From an uncultured Chloroflexales bacterium (lineage in GTDB: Bacteria > Chloroflexota > Chloroflexia > Chloroflexales > Chloroflexaceae), in the NCBI GenBank assembly GCA_937925925.1, contig CALANA010000123.1:1-41433 (forward strand): DNA of 41,433 nt, given 5' to 3'. Below the pieces are notes generated by a model that saw nothing but the letters and a program-made list of their open reading frames with translations, did no database searches and was not told where the DNA came from. The translations under genes were made by a program, and so were the position numbers. Shown here in pieces: positions 15,887 to 25,547 of the stretch. Numbering within the stretch: position 1 is the stretch's first letter; each line of letters begins with the position of its first letter.

Positions 15887-17269
15887 GGCAGACTGCTGGA
15901 TTCCTGTTTCTGCAAGAGGTGGAAACGGCTCGTCAGGCAACAGTCCGGCCGGACGGCGTGGCTTTCCGAAGCGGCCATAGATATAGCGATAAATATCTCG
16001 AATCACTGCGGTCATCGGTACTGCCAGAATCAGCCAGATAATCCCCAGGGGGGTCAGAACAATAATTAACATCATCACCAGTGCCGGATGAATGTTGACG
16101 CTATCACCAACGACGCGTGGCACCAGGATATTGCCTTCAATCTGCTGAATGATCAAAAACATCAGCGCAATCGCCAGGCCGGTCTGCCAGGAGTGGAACA
16201 GCCCCACAATGACAGCCGGTACAGCTCCCAGGATCGGCCCGATAATCGGAATCAACTCCATAAAACCGGCAATCAGGGCCAGCAGCAATTCATACTGAAT
16301 GCCCTCCACGCCAAACAGTTTCATAATTGTCAGACCGCTATAGACCGCAACCGCAATAATAATGCCCAGGAGGAGTTGCCCACGGAAGTAGCGGCTAATA
16401 ATACGATCCGAAATGCGCAATATTGCCCAGAAATCTGCATGGAGCCAGCGCGGAACCACACGATCCACAGATTGGGCCGCACTTTGCAAGTCCATCAAAA
16501 CAAAGAAGAGCCAGAAGGGAATCACGACAAAGCCTATCAAGAAAGTGACCGTTGATACCACACCCAACCCGGTATTCACCAGAAAATTGATCGTACTGCG
16601 AATATAGGTGACCACATTATTACGCAACATAACCAGCGCTTGCTGAAAGCCTTCATTGATAAAGACGCGTGTCCCTTCTGGAAGCGTGCTAATATATTCC
16701 TCCAGGCTGGCAATCCACTGCTCAAACTGAACTGTCGTTGGCAGCCCCTGGAGCAAACTATTCAATTGACTGATCAAGGCTGGCACCAGCACCCAGATGA
16801 TCGACGATATGGCGATCAACCCTCCCGACAATACCAACACGACGGCCATCCAGCGCGGCATCCAACGGTTCAACCGATTGACCAGCGGGAACAACAGGTA
16901 CGTTAACACCACCCCAATCTGAAAGGGCAGCAGCGCAGACCAGGAATACCAGATGACCCAGATAAAGGCAACAATGGCGATAATAACCAGAAACAGACGG
17001 ATCAGATCGTCAGGGTCAATACTACAAATACGCATCCAGAGCCGTTTCCAGGCCCGAAAAGAGCGGGCCTGAGACTGCACCAATTCATCGTCTTCCGACA
17101 GGGCTTCCATCTCCATACCTGCGCGAATTGGAAGATGGGGCGCATCGACCGAGATGTGCGCTGGCGGTATGTGCAACTGTTCAGGGCCAATCACATGTGG
17201 TTCAGGTTCAAGTATGTTCGATGTATCTTGCCGATCCTGACATGATCGTTCCGTTCGTATACTCATCAT
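15878..17269 (-). CDS. AI-2E family transporter (permease)
   Basis: Multi-TM protein; FMELIPIIGPILGAVPAVIVGLFHSWQTGLAIALMFLIIQQIEGNILVPRVVGDSVNIHPALVMM. Confidence 0.92.
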   Translation of the reverse strand: MMSIRTERSCQDRQDTSNILEPEPHVIGPEQLHIPPAHISVDAPHLPIRAGMEMEALSEDDELVQSQARSFRAWKRLWMRICSIDPDDLIRLFLVIIAIVAFIWVIWYSWSALLPFQIGVVLTYLLFPLVNRLNRWMPRWMAVVLVLSGGLIAISSIIWVLVPALISQLNSLLQGLPTTVQFEQWIASLEEYISTLPEGTRVFINEGFQQALVMLRNNVVTYIRSTINFLVNTGLGVVSTVTFLIGFVVIPFWLFFVLMDLQSAAQSVDRVVPRWLHADFWAILRISDRIISRYFRGQLLLGIIIAVAVYSGLTIMKLFGVEGIQYELLLALIAGFMELIPIIGPILGAVPAVIVGLFHSWQTGLAIALMFLIIQQIEGNILVPRVVGDSVNIHPALVMMLIIVLTPLGIIWLILAVPMTAVIRDIYRYIYGRFGKPRRPAGLLPDEPFPPLAETGIQQSAVD

Positions 17270-17289
17270 ATTTCTCCTGATATGTAGGG

Positions 17290-18390
17290 CTATGTTGCCT
17301 CTTTCGTTTCGTTTGCCGTATTCTGAAGGGTAGCCACTGTTCGGATCCTGACGGCTTGCTGCAAACGAAACTCGCGATCAAGAACCGTTATCAATACCAC
17401 CACTGGTACTGTGAGAAGTGCGGTGACAATACCCCCAATTTGTCCCCCAATAAAGAGTGCAAGCAAAATAGCGGCTGGGTGGACATTAATGGCACGTGAA
17501 AAGAAGAAAGGAACCACAATGTTTACTCCAAGAATACCAATAGGCACACCCCAGACAACTGACCACAATGCAAGCCATGGGTCAACTGTTAGGGCACTGA
17601 GGATCATCAAAATACTGCCAATAATACCTCCCAGATACGGGATAAACTCCAGAAAACCACTAATGATACCAATCGTGAACGCATAGGGAATACCCAGCAG
17701 TTGCAACATCAGGGTATAGGCTATCATCCAGTAGCCTGAGATACACAACTGGGCCACGAACCAGCGACTTAAACCCACACTGGCGCGTTCGGTAAGCTGG
17801 ATGATACGTTCATGATGATGTTCAGGTATCCAGGTTCTGAGCAAGGCCCGGCTGATATTTTGATCGACCACCAGAAAGAAGACCAGGACGGCAATAATAA
17901 AACCAGTGAAAAGCAGATTGCCGGTATTGGCCAGGGTTCCCGGAATAGTGAGCGCCAGACCACGGAGTACTTCGGTGACCGCTGGTGGTGGGCCATCTTC
18001 CGGTTGATTGGACAGGTTAAGCAAGCGACCAATCCCTGGCAGTTCATCGAGGTTCGCAACAATACTGGCGATGATCTGTTCACTATTGGTTGCCAATGCC
18101 CCCAGATTATCCAGGACTAACGGAACAATCAGCGCCAGAATCAAGGCCACGATGAGCATGGCTCCAATATAGACCAGAATAACAGTCCACATCCGGGGCA
18201 ACCCCCGTTGCTGGAGCGTGTCGGCGAGCGGATTGATTAATAAACTAAGCAACACGGTAATGAACAACAAGCCAAAGATGTTGAACAACACGTTCACATA
18301 GGTAATAACGATATAGACCGCAATTGCCAGTCCAAATAACGCGAACCAGGTTCTAATAGTAAAAACAAAAACCGATTTTTGTTTATGCAT
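17290..18390 (-). CDS. AI-2E family transporter (permease), tandem paralog
   Basis: FLEFIPYLGGIIGSILMILSALTVDPWLALWSVVWGVPIGILGVNIVVPFFFSRAINVHPAAILLALFIGGQIGG. Confidence 0.92.
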   Translation of the reverse strand: MHKQKSVFVFTIRTWFALFGLAIAVYIVITYVNVLFNIFGLLFITVLLSLLINPLADTLQQRGLPRMWTVILVYIGAMLIVALILALIVPLVLDNLGALATNSEQIIASIVANLDELPGIGRLLNLSNQPEDGPPPAVTEVLRGLALTIPGTLANTGNLLFTGFIIAVLVFFLVVDQNISRALLRTWIPEHHHERIIQLTERASVGLSRWFVAQLCISGYWMIAYTLMLQLLGIPYAFTIGIISGFLEFIPYLGGIIGSILMILSALTVDPWLALWSVVWGVPIGILGVNIVVPFFFSRAINVHPAAILLALFIGGQIGGIVTALLTVPVVVLITVLDREFRLQQAVRIRTVATLQNTANETKEAT

Positions 18391-18613
18391 ACGCTATGTA
18401 TTAACCTTAACTGGTGGTCTGCATAGCATCAAATGACAAAATATTTTCAGACCCCCTACTATACTAATCTAATACCGTTTCGACATGACCCTTCGACATG
18501 TTCATGTCATGCACACGTGGTATGCGGTCGTGCATCCCCCGATGGGTTTCGCCTAAGGCAGGAATTCCTCCTGACTCCCTACCCCTCCAGGCAGGGGGGT
18601 GGGGGTCGAAAAG

Positions 18614-18758
18614 GTAACTGTTCACACTCAAGAGAGTACGCCCACCTACGAGCGCGGGCCGCGTGTCCGCACGTGCGTGATGGCGGGCAGGACACCCGCG
18701 CTCCCAGGCACACCATGAACGCTGACGACAGAGCGTACCCCCAGATCTGAACAGTTAC
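18614..18758. mobile_element. MITE-like element, family 2 (GTAACTGTTCA...TGAACAGTTAC)
   Basis: 11-bp perfect terminal inverted repeats; flanks TCGAAAAG (18606-18613) and TCAAAAAG (18759-18766), 7/8 identical. Confidence 0.65.
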
Positions 18759-19014
18759 TCAAAAAGATATGGTACAACATACACGCTGGGGCATCCGCCG
18801 ACCGGTTTCGCCTGTGGCAGTGTCGTGTGTCTGCCCTTGCTCTGCCATAGACGAAAAAGACGTCTGTCTCAAACCAACGCATAACTTCTGTCATGATAGC
18901 TAATATTCTGCCATTCTTTCACGCTTTGAGCAACCGGTATATCTATAGCCAGTCGCAATGAGTCGTAAGAGAAGTGTTCAGTCTTCTCCTGGGAGCGCGA
19001 GCAGATTGCCCGCA

Positions 19015-19113
19015 CAGGTACGACGGCGGGCGGGACGCCCGCGCTCTCAGGTTCGACGACGGGCGGGACGCCCGCGCTCCCAGGTACGACGGCGGGCGGA
19101 ACGCCCGTGTTCC
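19015..19113. repeat. Tandem repeat, 3 x 33 bp CAGGTACGACGGCGGGCGGGACGCCCGCGCTCC
   Basis: Units start exactly at 19015, 19048 and 19081; each contains a GGGCGGGACGCCC dyad. Confidence 0.9.
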
Positions 19114-19174
19114 CAGGCGTACCATGAACGCTGACGACAGCGCTTTCCTCTCAATGTGAACAGGTACTCCAAAC

Positions 19175-19287
19175 GTACCTGTTCACATTTCTCCTGAGAG
19201 CGAGGGCATCTTGCCCTCGTGTGCCCGATCGAGTGCGCCCCACTCTCGCGCCCAGGGGTGCGTGGTACCCCAAGGGTGAATAGTTAC
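19175..19287. mobile_element. MITE-like element, family 2 (GTACCTGTTCACATT...GTGAATAGTTAC)
   Basis: Imperfect terminal inverted repeats (10/12); exact flanking direct repeat TCCAAAC (19168-19174 and 19288-19294), extending to ACTCCAAAC. Confidence 0.65.
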
Positions 19288-19377
19288 TCCAAACCATATC
19301 TTGCGCAAGATGATCTCCCATGTTACACTATACCATCCTGGTATTAACCAATGCTCAAAAGCATGAAAAGGCCTGAT

Positions 19378-19734
19378 ATGGTAAATCAACAGGATCAAAC
19401 AATGCCCTCAATACCTGCCTCTGATGATCAGATCGCCCGCATTGAACACCGCCTGGCGGATATTCAGCTTTTGTTAGAGCATCAGACGATTGCGATTGCG
19501 CAACTACAGGATGAGATTCATCATGCGCGGCGTAGTGATGATTGGTATCACGTGCAATTTAGTGAAATGATCCGCATCTTAATACGCGACATTCGTGAGT
19601 TGCGCGCAGCATTGATCTGCTCAGTTATTAACGATGGCCCGATTAACGCCCAGTTGTTGTATACGTTACTGCGCAAAACAGCGGACGATGAACGCGATCT
19701 GTCGGCCCTGTCTAACCCACCGCGATTATTTTGA
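19378..19734 (+). CDS. Small coiled-coil hypothetical protein
   Basis: MVNQQDQTMPSIPASDDQIARIEHRLADIQLLLEHQTIAIAQLQDEIHHARRSDDWYHVQFSEMIRILIRDIRELRAAL; heptad-like. Confidence 0.55.
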   Translation: MVNQQDQTMPSIPASDDQIARIEHRLADIQLLLEHQTIAIAQLQDEIHHARRSDDWYHVQFSEMIRILIRDIRELRAALICSVINDGPINAQLLYTLLRKTADDERDLSALSNPPRLF

Positions 19735-19856
19735 CTAACTATTGTATCATCAACTGGCACGACGTTTGCGCAACGATGCGGTATCCATATTTTCTTTTCT
19801 TGCTGTCCCAGATCAACAGGGAGTAAGCAACCCGCAATCCTTCCCATAAACCTACC

Positions 19857-20753
19857 GTGAAGGTTCTGTGTATGATCAATCGCTTCCGCTATTACCTGAC
19901 GCTGATTGGACTACTCTGGGGGATCTTGCTTCCTTCCGCCTGTGCGTACCTGGCAGAGAGTTCCCCGCCTGCCCCCACGGCCACACCACCACGTTCGGCC
20001 CTTATGGCTCCGATCATTGTCAACACTCCGGCAACACCCTCAGTAACCCCGGAGCCTCCGGTTTATACCTATACCGTTATCAATACCTACCCCCATGATC
20101 CGGCCGCTTTTACCCAGGGTCTGATTTTTGAGAATGGGGTGTTGTATGAAAGTACAGGCTTATATGGCCGCTCCTCGTTACGTAAGGTTGACCTGGAAAC
20201 CGGCACAGTCCTACAAATCCACGAACTGGAGCCACAATTTTTTGGCGAAGGCCTGACCGCGTTTGGCGATACGCTGATTCAGTTGACCTGGCAATCGAAC
20301 GTGGGATTTGTGTACGATAAACACAGTTTTAACCTCTTGCGCGAATTTTCCTATCCAACGGAGGGGTGGGGCATCACCCACGATGGCGAACAACTGATTA
20401 TGAGTGATGGTACGGATCGGCTGTTTTTCCTTGACCCGGAGACGTTCCAGATAACAGGGCACATCTATGTCACCGATGCTGGTCATTCGGTAGACCGGCT
20501 GAACGAACTGGAGTATATCCATGGCAAGATCTATGCCAATATCTGGCAAACCGATCTCATAGCTCGCATTGATCCGCACACAGGTGCGGTAGAAGGATGG
20601 ATTGACCTGAGTGGATTACTGGCAGAAGAATATCGTCAGCAACCGGTCGATGTCCTCAACGGCATTGCCTATGATGCCGAACATGATCGGTTCTTTGTCA
20701 CCGGGAAGCTCTGGCCAAAGCTCTTTGAGATCAAACTGATTGTCCGTGAATAA
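19857..20753 (+). CDS. Glutaminyl-peptide cyclotransferase (plant/bacterial beta-propeller type), probable lipoprotein
   Basis: VINTYPHDPAAFTQGLIFENGVLYESTGLYGRSSLRKVDLETG, FGEGLTAFGDTLIQLTWQSNVGFVYD and LNELEYIHGKIYANIWQTDLIARIDP. Confidence 0.93.
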   Translation: MKVLCMINRFRYYLTLIGLLWGILLPSACAYLAESSPPAPTATPPRSALMAPIIVNTPATPSVTPEPPVYTYTVINTYPHDPAAFTQGLIFENGVLYESTGLYGRSSLRKVDLETGTVLQIHELEPQFFGEGLTAFGDTLIQLTWQSNVGFVYDKHSFNLLREFSYPTEGWGITHDGEQLIMSDGTDRLFFLDPETFQITGHIYVTDAGHSVDRLNELEYIHGKIYANIWQTDLIARIDPHTGAVEGWIDLSGLLAEEYRQQPVDVLNGIAYDAEHDRFFVTGKLWPKLFEIKLIVRE

Positions 20754-20852
20754 TACCGTTTCGACGTGAACCTTCCGCATGTTCTTGCCATTTGTACTCC
20801 AATGAGACTGCGTCGGGTGGGCGGGGGCCTGCGGCTCCCGCCTATGTTCCTT

Positions 20853-20889
20853 TGCTGGTGCGGCGCAGCTTTGCCGCGCCGCACCAGCA
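20853..20889. repeat. Perfect hairpin TGCTGGTGCGGCGC-AGCTTTGCC-GCGCCGCACCAGCA, part of an interspersed repeat
   Basis: 14-bp perfect stem; related sequences at 37610-37642 and ~38690-38715. Confidence 0.8.
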
Positions 20890-21089
20890 AGAGCATTTCG
20901 GCGGAGCTGCGCCTCGCGCAATCTCGTTCCAGGGAAAGGCTCGTTGTCGTATGCGCAAGCGAAAGACGAACCAACGGATGCGGAAGGTCGAAGTCACATT
21001 GGTATAACACGAGTAGGACTTACGCGGTGGTATGGTCAGATAGCCTTTTCGCCTGCGGCAGAGCGGTACGTCGTGTACATACTATTTGC

Positions 21090-21890
21090 TTAGAGTTGTG
21101 CCGCATACCGCACAGCATTCTGGAATAACAGCAGCCCATCGCCCATTTGTCGCCAGGGTTCGCGTGTCCAGCGTGGATGTTGTTGTGGTAGCACCGCATC
21201 TTCGGGATGCGGCATTAAACCCAGCACGTTCCCTTGCGGATTGCATAGTCCGGCAATATTGCCAACCGAGCCATTGGGATTGGCTGGATAGGTGACATCG
21301 CCCCCATCAGGAGCAACATAGCGCAAAGCGATCTGCCCCTGGGTCTGTAACTGATCGAGTATGGTGTCGTCTGCTACCACCAGACGGCCTTCACCATGGG
21401 CGACAGGCACCTCGATCGGCATCGTCATCCCCTGTGTAAAAATACAGCGACTTGCTGGCTCGGCAGCCAGTTGCACCCAGCGGCATTCAAAGTGGCCGGA
21501 GGCATTATGCGTCAGGGTTGCCTGTGGGCGAACATGCTCGGTGGCTGGTTCACCCCCCTGCAATCCCGGCAAAATAGCAGCCTTGATCAGCACCTGAAAG
21601 CCATTGCAGATGCCCAGCACCGGTCGTCCATCAGCCACGAACGTAGCCAGTTGTTCCCCCAGCCGATGTTGCAGATCAATCGCCAGCAGTTTGCCCGCAC
21701 CAAGATGATCACCATAAGAAAAACCACCAGGTATGACCAGGAACCCATAATCGTGCAGACACAGGCTGTGATCAGCCAGGCGATTGATATGCACCCGCTC
21801 AGCCTGGGCACCTGCCAGTTCACATGCTGCTGCTGCATCAGCATCACGGTTAATACCGGGCGCACGCAAAATCAATACTCTTAAGCCCAT
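21090..21890 (-). CDS. purQ: Phosphoribosylformylglycinamidine synthase subunit PurQ
   Basis: MGLRVLILRAPGINRDADAAAACELAGA, IPGGFSYGDHLGAGKLLA, VLGICNGFQVL and VLGLMPHPEDAV. Confidence 0.95.
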   Translation of the reverse strand: MGLRVLILRAPGINRDADAAAACELAGAQAERVHINRLADHSLCLHDYGFLVIPGGFSYGDHLGAGKLLAIDLQHRLGEQLATFVADGRPVLGICNGFQVLIKAAILPGLQGGEPATEHVRPQATLTHNASGHFECRWVQLAAEPASRCIFTQGMTMPIEVPVAHGEGRLVVADDTILDQLQTQGQIALRYVAPDGGDVTYPANPNGSVGNIAGLCNPQGNVLGLMPHPEDAVLPQQHPRWTREPWRQMGDGLLLFQNAVRYAAQL

Positions 21891-23224
21891 CGAAACTCCA
21901 ACTCTACTTCGCCCACCTTGATACGATCACCTTGATGCAGGCGTTGCGGAACGTGGGCTGGTATATGCACGCCGTTAATCGTTGTCCCGTTTGTGCTACC
22001 GAGATCGGTGAGCGTATAGTGATCGTTGTTTCGGTCGATAATAGCATGATTACGCGAGGCAATGCCCCGGTCATGTTCGGCCAGATCGATTTCAGGATAG
22101 TGATTTTTGCGCGGATCACGTCGCCCAATATTGCATGGCAACCGATCAAGTTTGATCTCCCACGTGCTACGGGGCGATGTTGCCAGAATACGTGCCGATG
22201 GCAACCCTGCCAGCGGCGCTCCACATCCAGCACAGAAGCGTGCGTTCACTTTGTTCAACCGGCCACAGCGGTCACATGTTTTTCCATCGACTACGGGTGC
22301 TGGGGGTGGTGGCGACGGGGGAGCCACCGGTACTGGCTGTGGTGGTGGAGCCTCAATCGGTGGTGGAGTAATGCGCTGCGTCGGATCAATATAGGGCGCA
22401 TCCAGGCAGTTGAGCAAGGCCTGTTCCATCACCAGCGCAGACTGGTAGCGCTGTTCGCGGTTCAAGGACATGGCCTTGATGATCACCTGTTCGGTTTCGG
22501 CATCGACCGAGGGATTCAGTTTGCGAATGGAGCCTGGCTGTGGTGGTTGGAGTGGTACGGGAGGCAGGTTCGTTAGCAGATGTAGCAATGTGGCTCCCAG
22601 TGCATAGATGTCGCTGCGCGCATCGGTCTGCCCTTTCCCATACTGCTCTGGTGGTGCATAGCCCGCTGATCCCATGGCGACCGTGTCTTTGGATTTGCGC
22701 ACCTTGTAGGTACGTGCCACGCCAAAATCAATCAGTTTGAGAACACCTTCAGGCGTAATCATGATATTGGAAGGCTTGAGATCGCGGTAGATAATCGGTG
22801 GGTTCAGGGTGTGCAGATAGTGCAGCACTCGACACAGTTGTACCCCATAACCAATGACTTCCTGCTCCAGCAGTGGTGCATTGGCATCGTGGATGCGCAT
22901 CTCGAGCGTCTTACCAGGGACAAACTCCATCACCATGGTTGGGCGCCCAGATTGCTCAAAGTAGTCACTCACCACAATCAGGTTCGGATGGTGAAGTCGG
23001 CGCAATAACTCAACCTCCTGCTGAAAGAGTTTGTGATTGTCTTCCACTTCTTCCGGGGGCGTGTTTGGTGGTAAGCGCATTTCCTTCAGTGCCCAGATCG
23101 AGTTATCACTGGTGCGCCGCACACGATAGACTGCACCCATACCACCCCGACCGATCGGGTTCAGAATGACGTAGTCACTGTGGGTACCGTGCAAGGTCGT
23201 ATCTGGTTGTAGCAGGTCAAACAT
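21881..23224 (-). CDS. Serine/threonine protein kinase with zinc ribbon and C-terminal FHA domain
   Basis: GRGGMGAVYRVRRTSDNSIWALKEM, IYRDLKPSNIMITPEGVLKLIDFGVAR, CDRCGRLNKVNARFCAGCGAPL, and FHA IGRRDPRKNHYPEIDLAEHDRGIASRNHAII. Confidence 0.95.
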   Translation of the reverse strand: MFDLLQPDTTLHGTHSDYVILNPIGRGGMGAVYRVRRTSDNSIWALKEMRLPPNTPPEEVEDNHKLFQQEVELLRRLHHPNLIVVSDYFEQSGRPTMVMEFVPGKTLEMRIHDANAPLLEQEVIGYGVQLCRVLHYLHTLNPPIIYRDLKPSNIMITPEGVLKLIDFGVARTYKVRKSKDTVAMGSAGYAPPEQYGKGQTDARSDIYALGATLLHLLTNLPPVPLQPPQPGSIRKLNPSVDAETEQVIIKAMSLNREQRYQSALVMEQALLNCLDAPYIDPTQRITPPPIEAPPPQPVPVAPPSPPPPAPVVDGKTCDRCGRLNKVNARFCAGCGAPLAGLPSARILATSPRSTWEIKLDRLPCNIGRRDPRKNHYPEIDLAEHDRGIASRNHAIIDRNNDHYTLTDLGSTNGTTINGVHIPAHVPQRLHQGDRIKVGEVELEFRWA

Positions 23225-23787
23225 GGTTCTATGCTTTATGATCCATGATTCGGAATTGCGTACACGTCCATTATATCACGATGCTGCACCAGGTTTGATA
23301 ACGTCTATGTACGTAACCGTTCACATCTGGGGGAAGCGCGGTCGTCAGCGTTCATGGTGCGCCTGGGAGCGCGGACGTCCCGCCCGCCAGCACGCACGTG
23401 CGGGCACGCGGCCCGCGCTCGCAGGCGGGCATGTTCTCTTGAGGATGAACAGTTGTTCAGACAGGCTCTAAGGTTGTAGCTGCATCGCTCTCACCTGTTG
23501 CCTGTCATCGATCGCCACATTGCGCCCTAGTCCAAGCGGGCCTCCCTCCCTGGTTGTCGGTCATCCTGCGCGGAGGCGTCGCCGGAGCGAAGGGCATCCT
23601 GAGCAAAGCGCAGGGCATCCTGAGCAAAGCGCAGGCTCGTATCCCAGCAGACGGGGAGATGCTGCGCTGCGCAAGATGCTGCGCTACGCTCAGCATGACA
23701 CAACCCTGCGCAAGATGCTGCGCTGCGCTAAGATGCTGCGCTACGCTCAGCATGACACAACCCTGGAGCGATGACCGTCATCGGGGA

Positions 23788-23879
23788 CTAGTGGTTGACC
23801 ACCGTGATGGTGAGGGATACGTAGGAACGACGTTCGTCGTTCCTACATGCTCTGTATATTGAGCGTGGTCAACCACTAG
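23788..23879. mobile_element. Compact 92-bp palindromic element with 15-bp perfect terminal inverted repeats CTAGTGGTTGACCAC and a nested 12-bp hairpin
   Basis: CTAGTGGTTGACCAC (23788-23802) / GTGGTCAACCACTAG (23865-23879); inner GTAGGAACGACG-TT-CGTCGTTCCTAC (23821-23846). Confidence 0.7.
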
Positions 23880-24268
23880 CGTTGAATGAGCGGCAGCATA
23901 GACTTGCTGACCGGTTGGCATCGGTGATGCTTTCATATCATCCAATTCCCGTCGCACATGCGCGGGCAAGCTGCCCGCACGCCCCGGAGCAGCGTGAACT
24001 CTTACGATGGGATATGTATTGACACCACCGCCGGTCTATATTACACTAAGGAGCATCTTTACCAATGTATGGAACGCTTCGCAGTCAACAAAGCGGCCCT
24101 CTGCTAGACGAGACAATGAGTGGCGCGGTGCAATAACCCGATCCACATTTCCGCGACCAGCATATGGTGTTGCAGGTCAGTGCATCTCTCTACCCCACTG
24201 TTTGATGAACATATAGTGTGCGATCATAGCGTGTACCGAATAAACAACATAATGTGAAGGAGGTTTTG

Positions 24269-25441
24269 ATGTTACCGCCCCGAGATTTTATTGTTCCGGC
24301 CATGATTCGCGTTGGTTCCGGTGCTGCCGATCAGGCAGGTGAGTTGTGTCGCGTAAAAGGGTTTAAAAAGGGCTTGATTGTCACCGATAAAATCATGCAA
24401 AACCTGGGATTGGTGAACAAGCTGGAACAGGTATTGGGCCAGCAGGATATTCAGAGTGCCGTCTATGCTGGGGTAAATAGTGAGCCAGTAGTTGAATACG
24501 TCCAGGAAGGGTTTGATCTGTATCGAGAACAGGGCTGTGATTTCCTGGTGGGGCTGGGTGGCGGTAGCCCGATCGATACCGCCAAGGCCATTGCCGTTAT
24601 GACCACTAACCCCGGCTCAATTGAGAACTATAAAGGCATTGGCAAAATCGGGCAGCGCGGCGCACCCCTGATTGCTATCCCCACCACTGCTGGCACGGGT
24701 AGCGAAGCCACGATGTTTACAGTGATTACCGATACAAAAACAGATGTGAAGATGTTAATTGGTAGTCCACATCTGATGCCAGATATTGCTATTGTTGATC
24801 CGCTGCTCACGATCTCTTCACCACCGAGCGTGACGGCAGCAACTGGTATTGACGCCCTGGTGCATGCCATTGAAGCCTATGTCTCCGTGAAGGCCCAACC
24901 GATGTCAGACATATTCTGCCTCTCGGCAATTGAATTGATCGCCGGCAACATTCGGCAGGCCTGGTCGAATGGCACGAACCAGGAGGCCCGTGAGAAGGTG
25001 ATGCTCGGCGCACTACAAGCAGGCATAGCCTTTAGCAACTCCTCGGTTGCCCTGGTACATGGCATGTCGCGGCCAATCGGAGCATATTTCCATATTGCCC
25101 ATGGCGTCTCGAATGCCGCCTTGCTGGCAGTGGTGACGGAGTTTAGCCTGATTGGCGATCCGGTGCGCTACGGGCATGTGGCGCGAGCCATGGGTGAGCA
25201 TACTGATTTCATGCCCGTGATGGAAGCGGCCGACCTGGCGGTCAAGGCAATCAAGCGCTTGATACGTGACATCAAGATCCCCTCGCTGGCTGAACTGGGC
25301 GTGGAAGAGGAGAAGTTGATCCGCCTGGCTCCATCTATGGCGGATGCGGCGATTGACAGTGGTAGCCCGGCCAACAATCCACGTAAGCCGACCAGACAGG
25401 AAATTATCGATCTGTATAGTCGCGCCTATCATCAGGCGTGA
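24269..25441 (+). CDS. Iron-containing alcohol dehydrogenase
   Basis: GGGSPIDTAKAIAVM, PTTAGTGSEATMFTVITD, GIDALVHAIEAYVS and ALVHGMSRPIGAYFHIAHGVSNA; AAGGAGG ribosome-binding site. Confidence 0.95.
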   Translation: MLPPRDFIVPAMIRVGSGAADQAGELCRVKGFKKGLIVTDKIMQNLGLVNKLEQVLGQQDIQSAVYAGVNSEPVVEYVQEGFDLYREQGCDFLVGLGGGSPIDTAKAIAVMTTNPGSIENYKGIGKIGQRGAPLIAIPTTAGTGSEATMFTVITDTKTDVKMLIGSPHLMPDIAIVDPLLTISSPPSVTAATGIDALVHAIEAYVSVKAQPMSDIFCLSAIELIAGNIRQAWSNGTNQEAREKVMLGALQAGIAFSNSSVALVHGMSRPIGAYFHIAHGVSNAALLAVVTEFSLIGDPVRYGHVARAMGEHTDFMPVMEAADLAVKAIKRLIRDIKIPSLAELGVEEEKLIRLAPSMADAAIDSGSPANNPRKPTRQEIIDLYSRAYHQA

Positions 25442-25490
25442 GGTTGGCCCCTCTGCAGCAGGTATCTGCATTATCCGGACACTACTGACC

Positions 25491-25547
25491 AGGCGACCCT
25501 CGGTATTGTACCAGGAGCAACCTGAATATTGTGAGGGTCGCCTTTTT
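25491..25547 (+). terminator. Rho-independent-type terminator after the alcohol dehydrogenase
   Basis: AGGCGACCCTC ... GAGGGTCGCCT stem (11 bp) followed by TTTTT; loop is long (31 nt). Confidence 0.7.

Noticed and set aside
18433-18750. Small ORFs across 18433-19159 and 23223-23862
   Set aside because: They are translations of interspersed and tandem repeats (e.g. RDARALRFDDGRDARAPRYDGGRNARVPR) without independent evidence.
23778-23969. Small minus-strand ORF MPAHVRRELDDMKASPMPTGQQVYAAAHST...
   Set aside because: Its N-terminal half might be a gene remnant, but half of the ORF is the 92-bp palindromic element; too weak to call.
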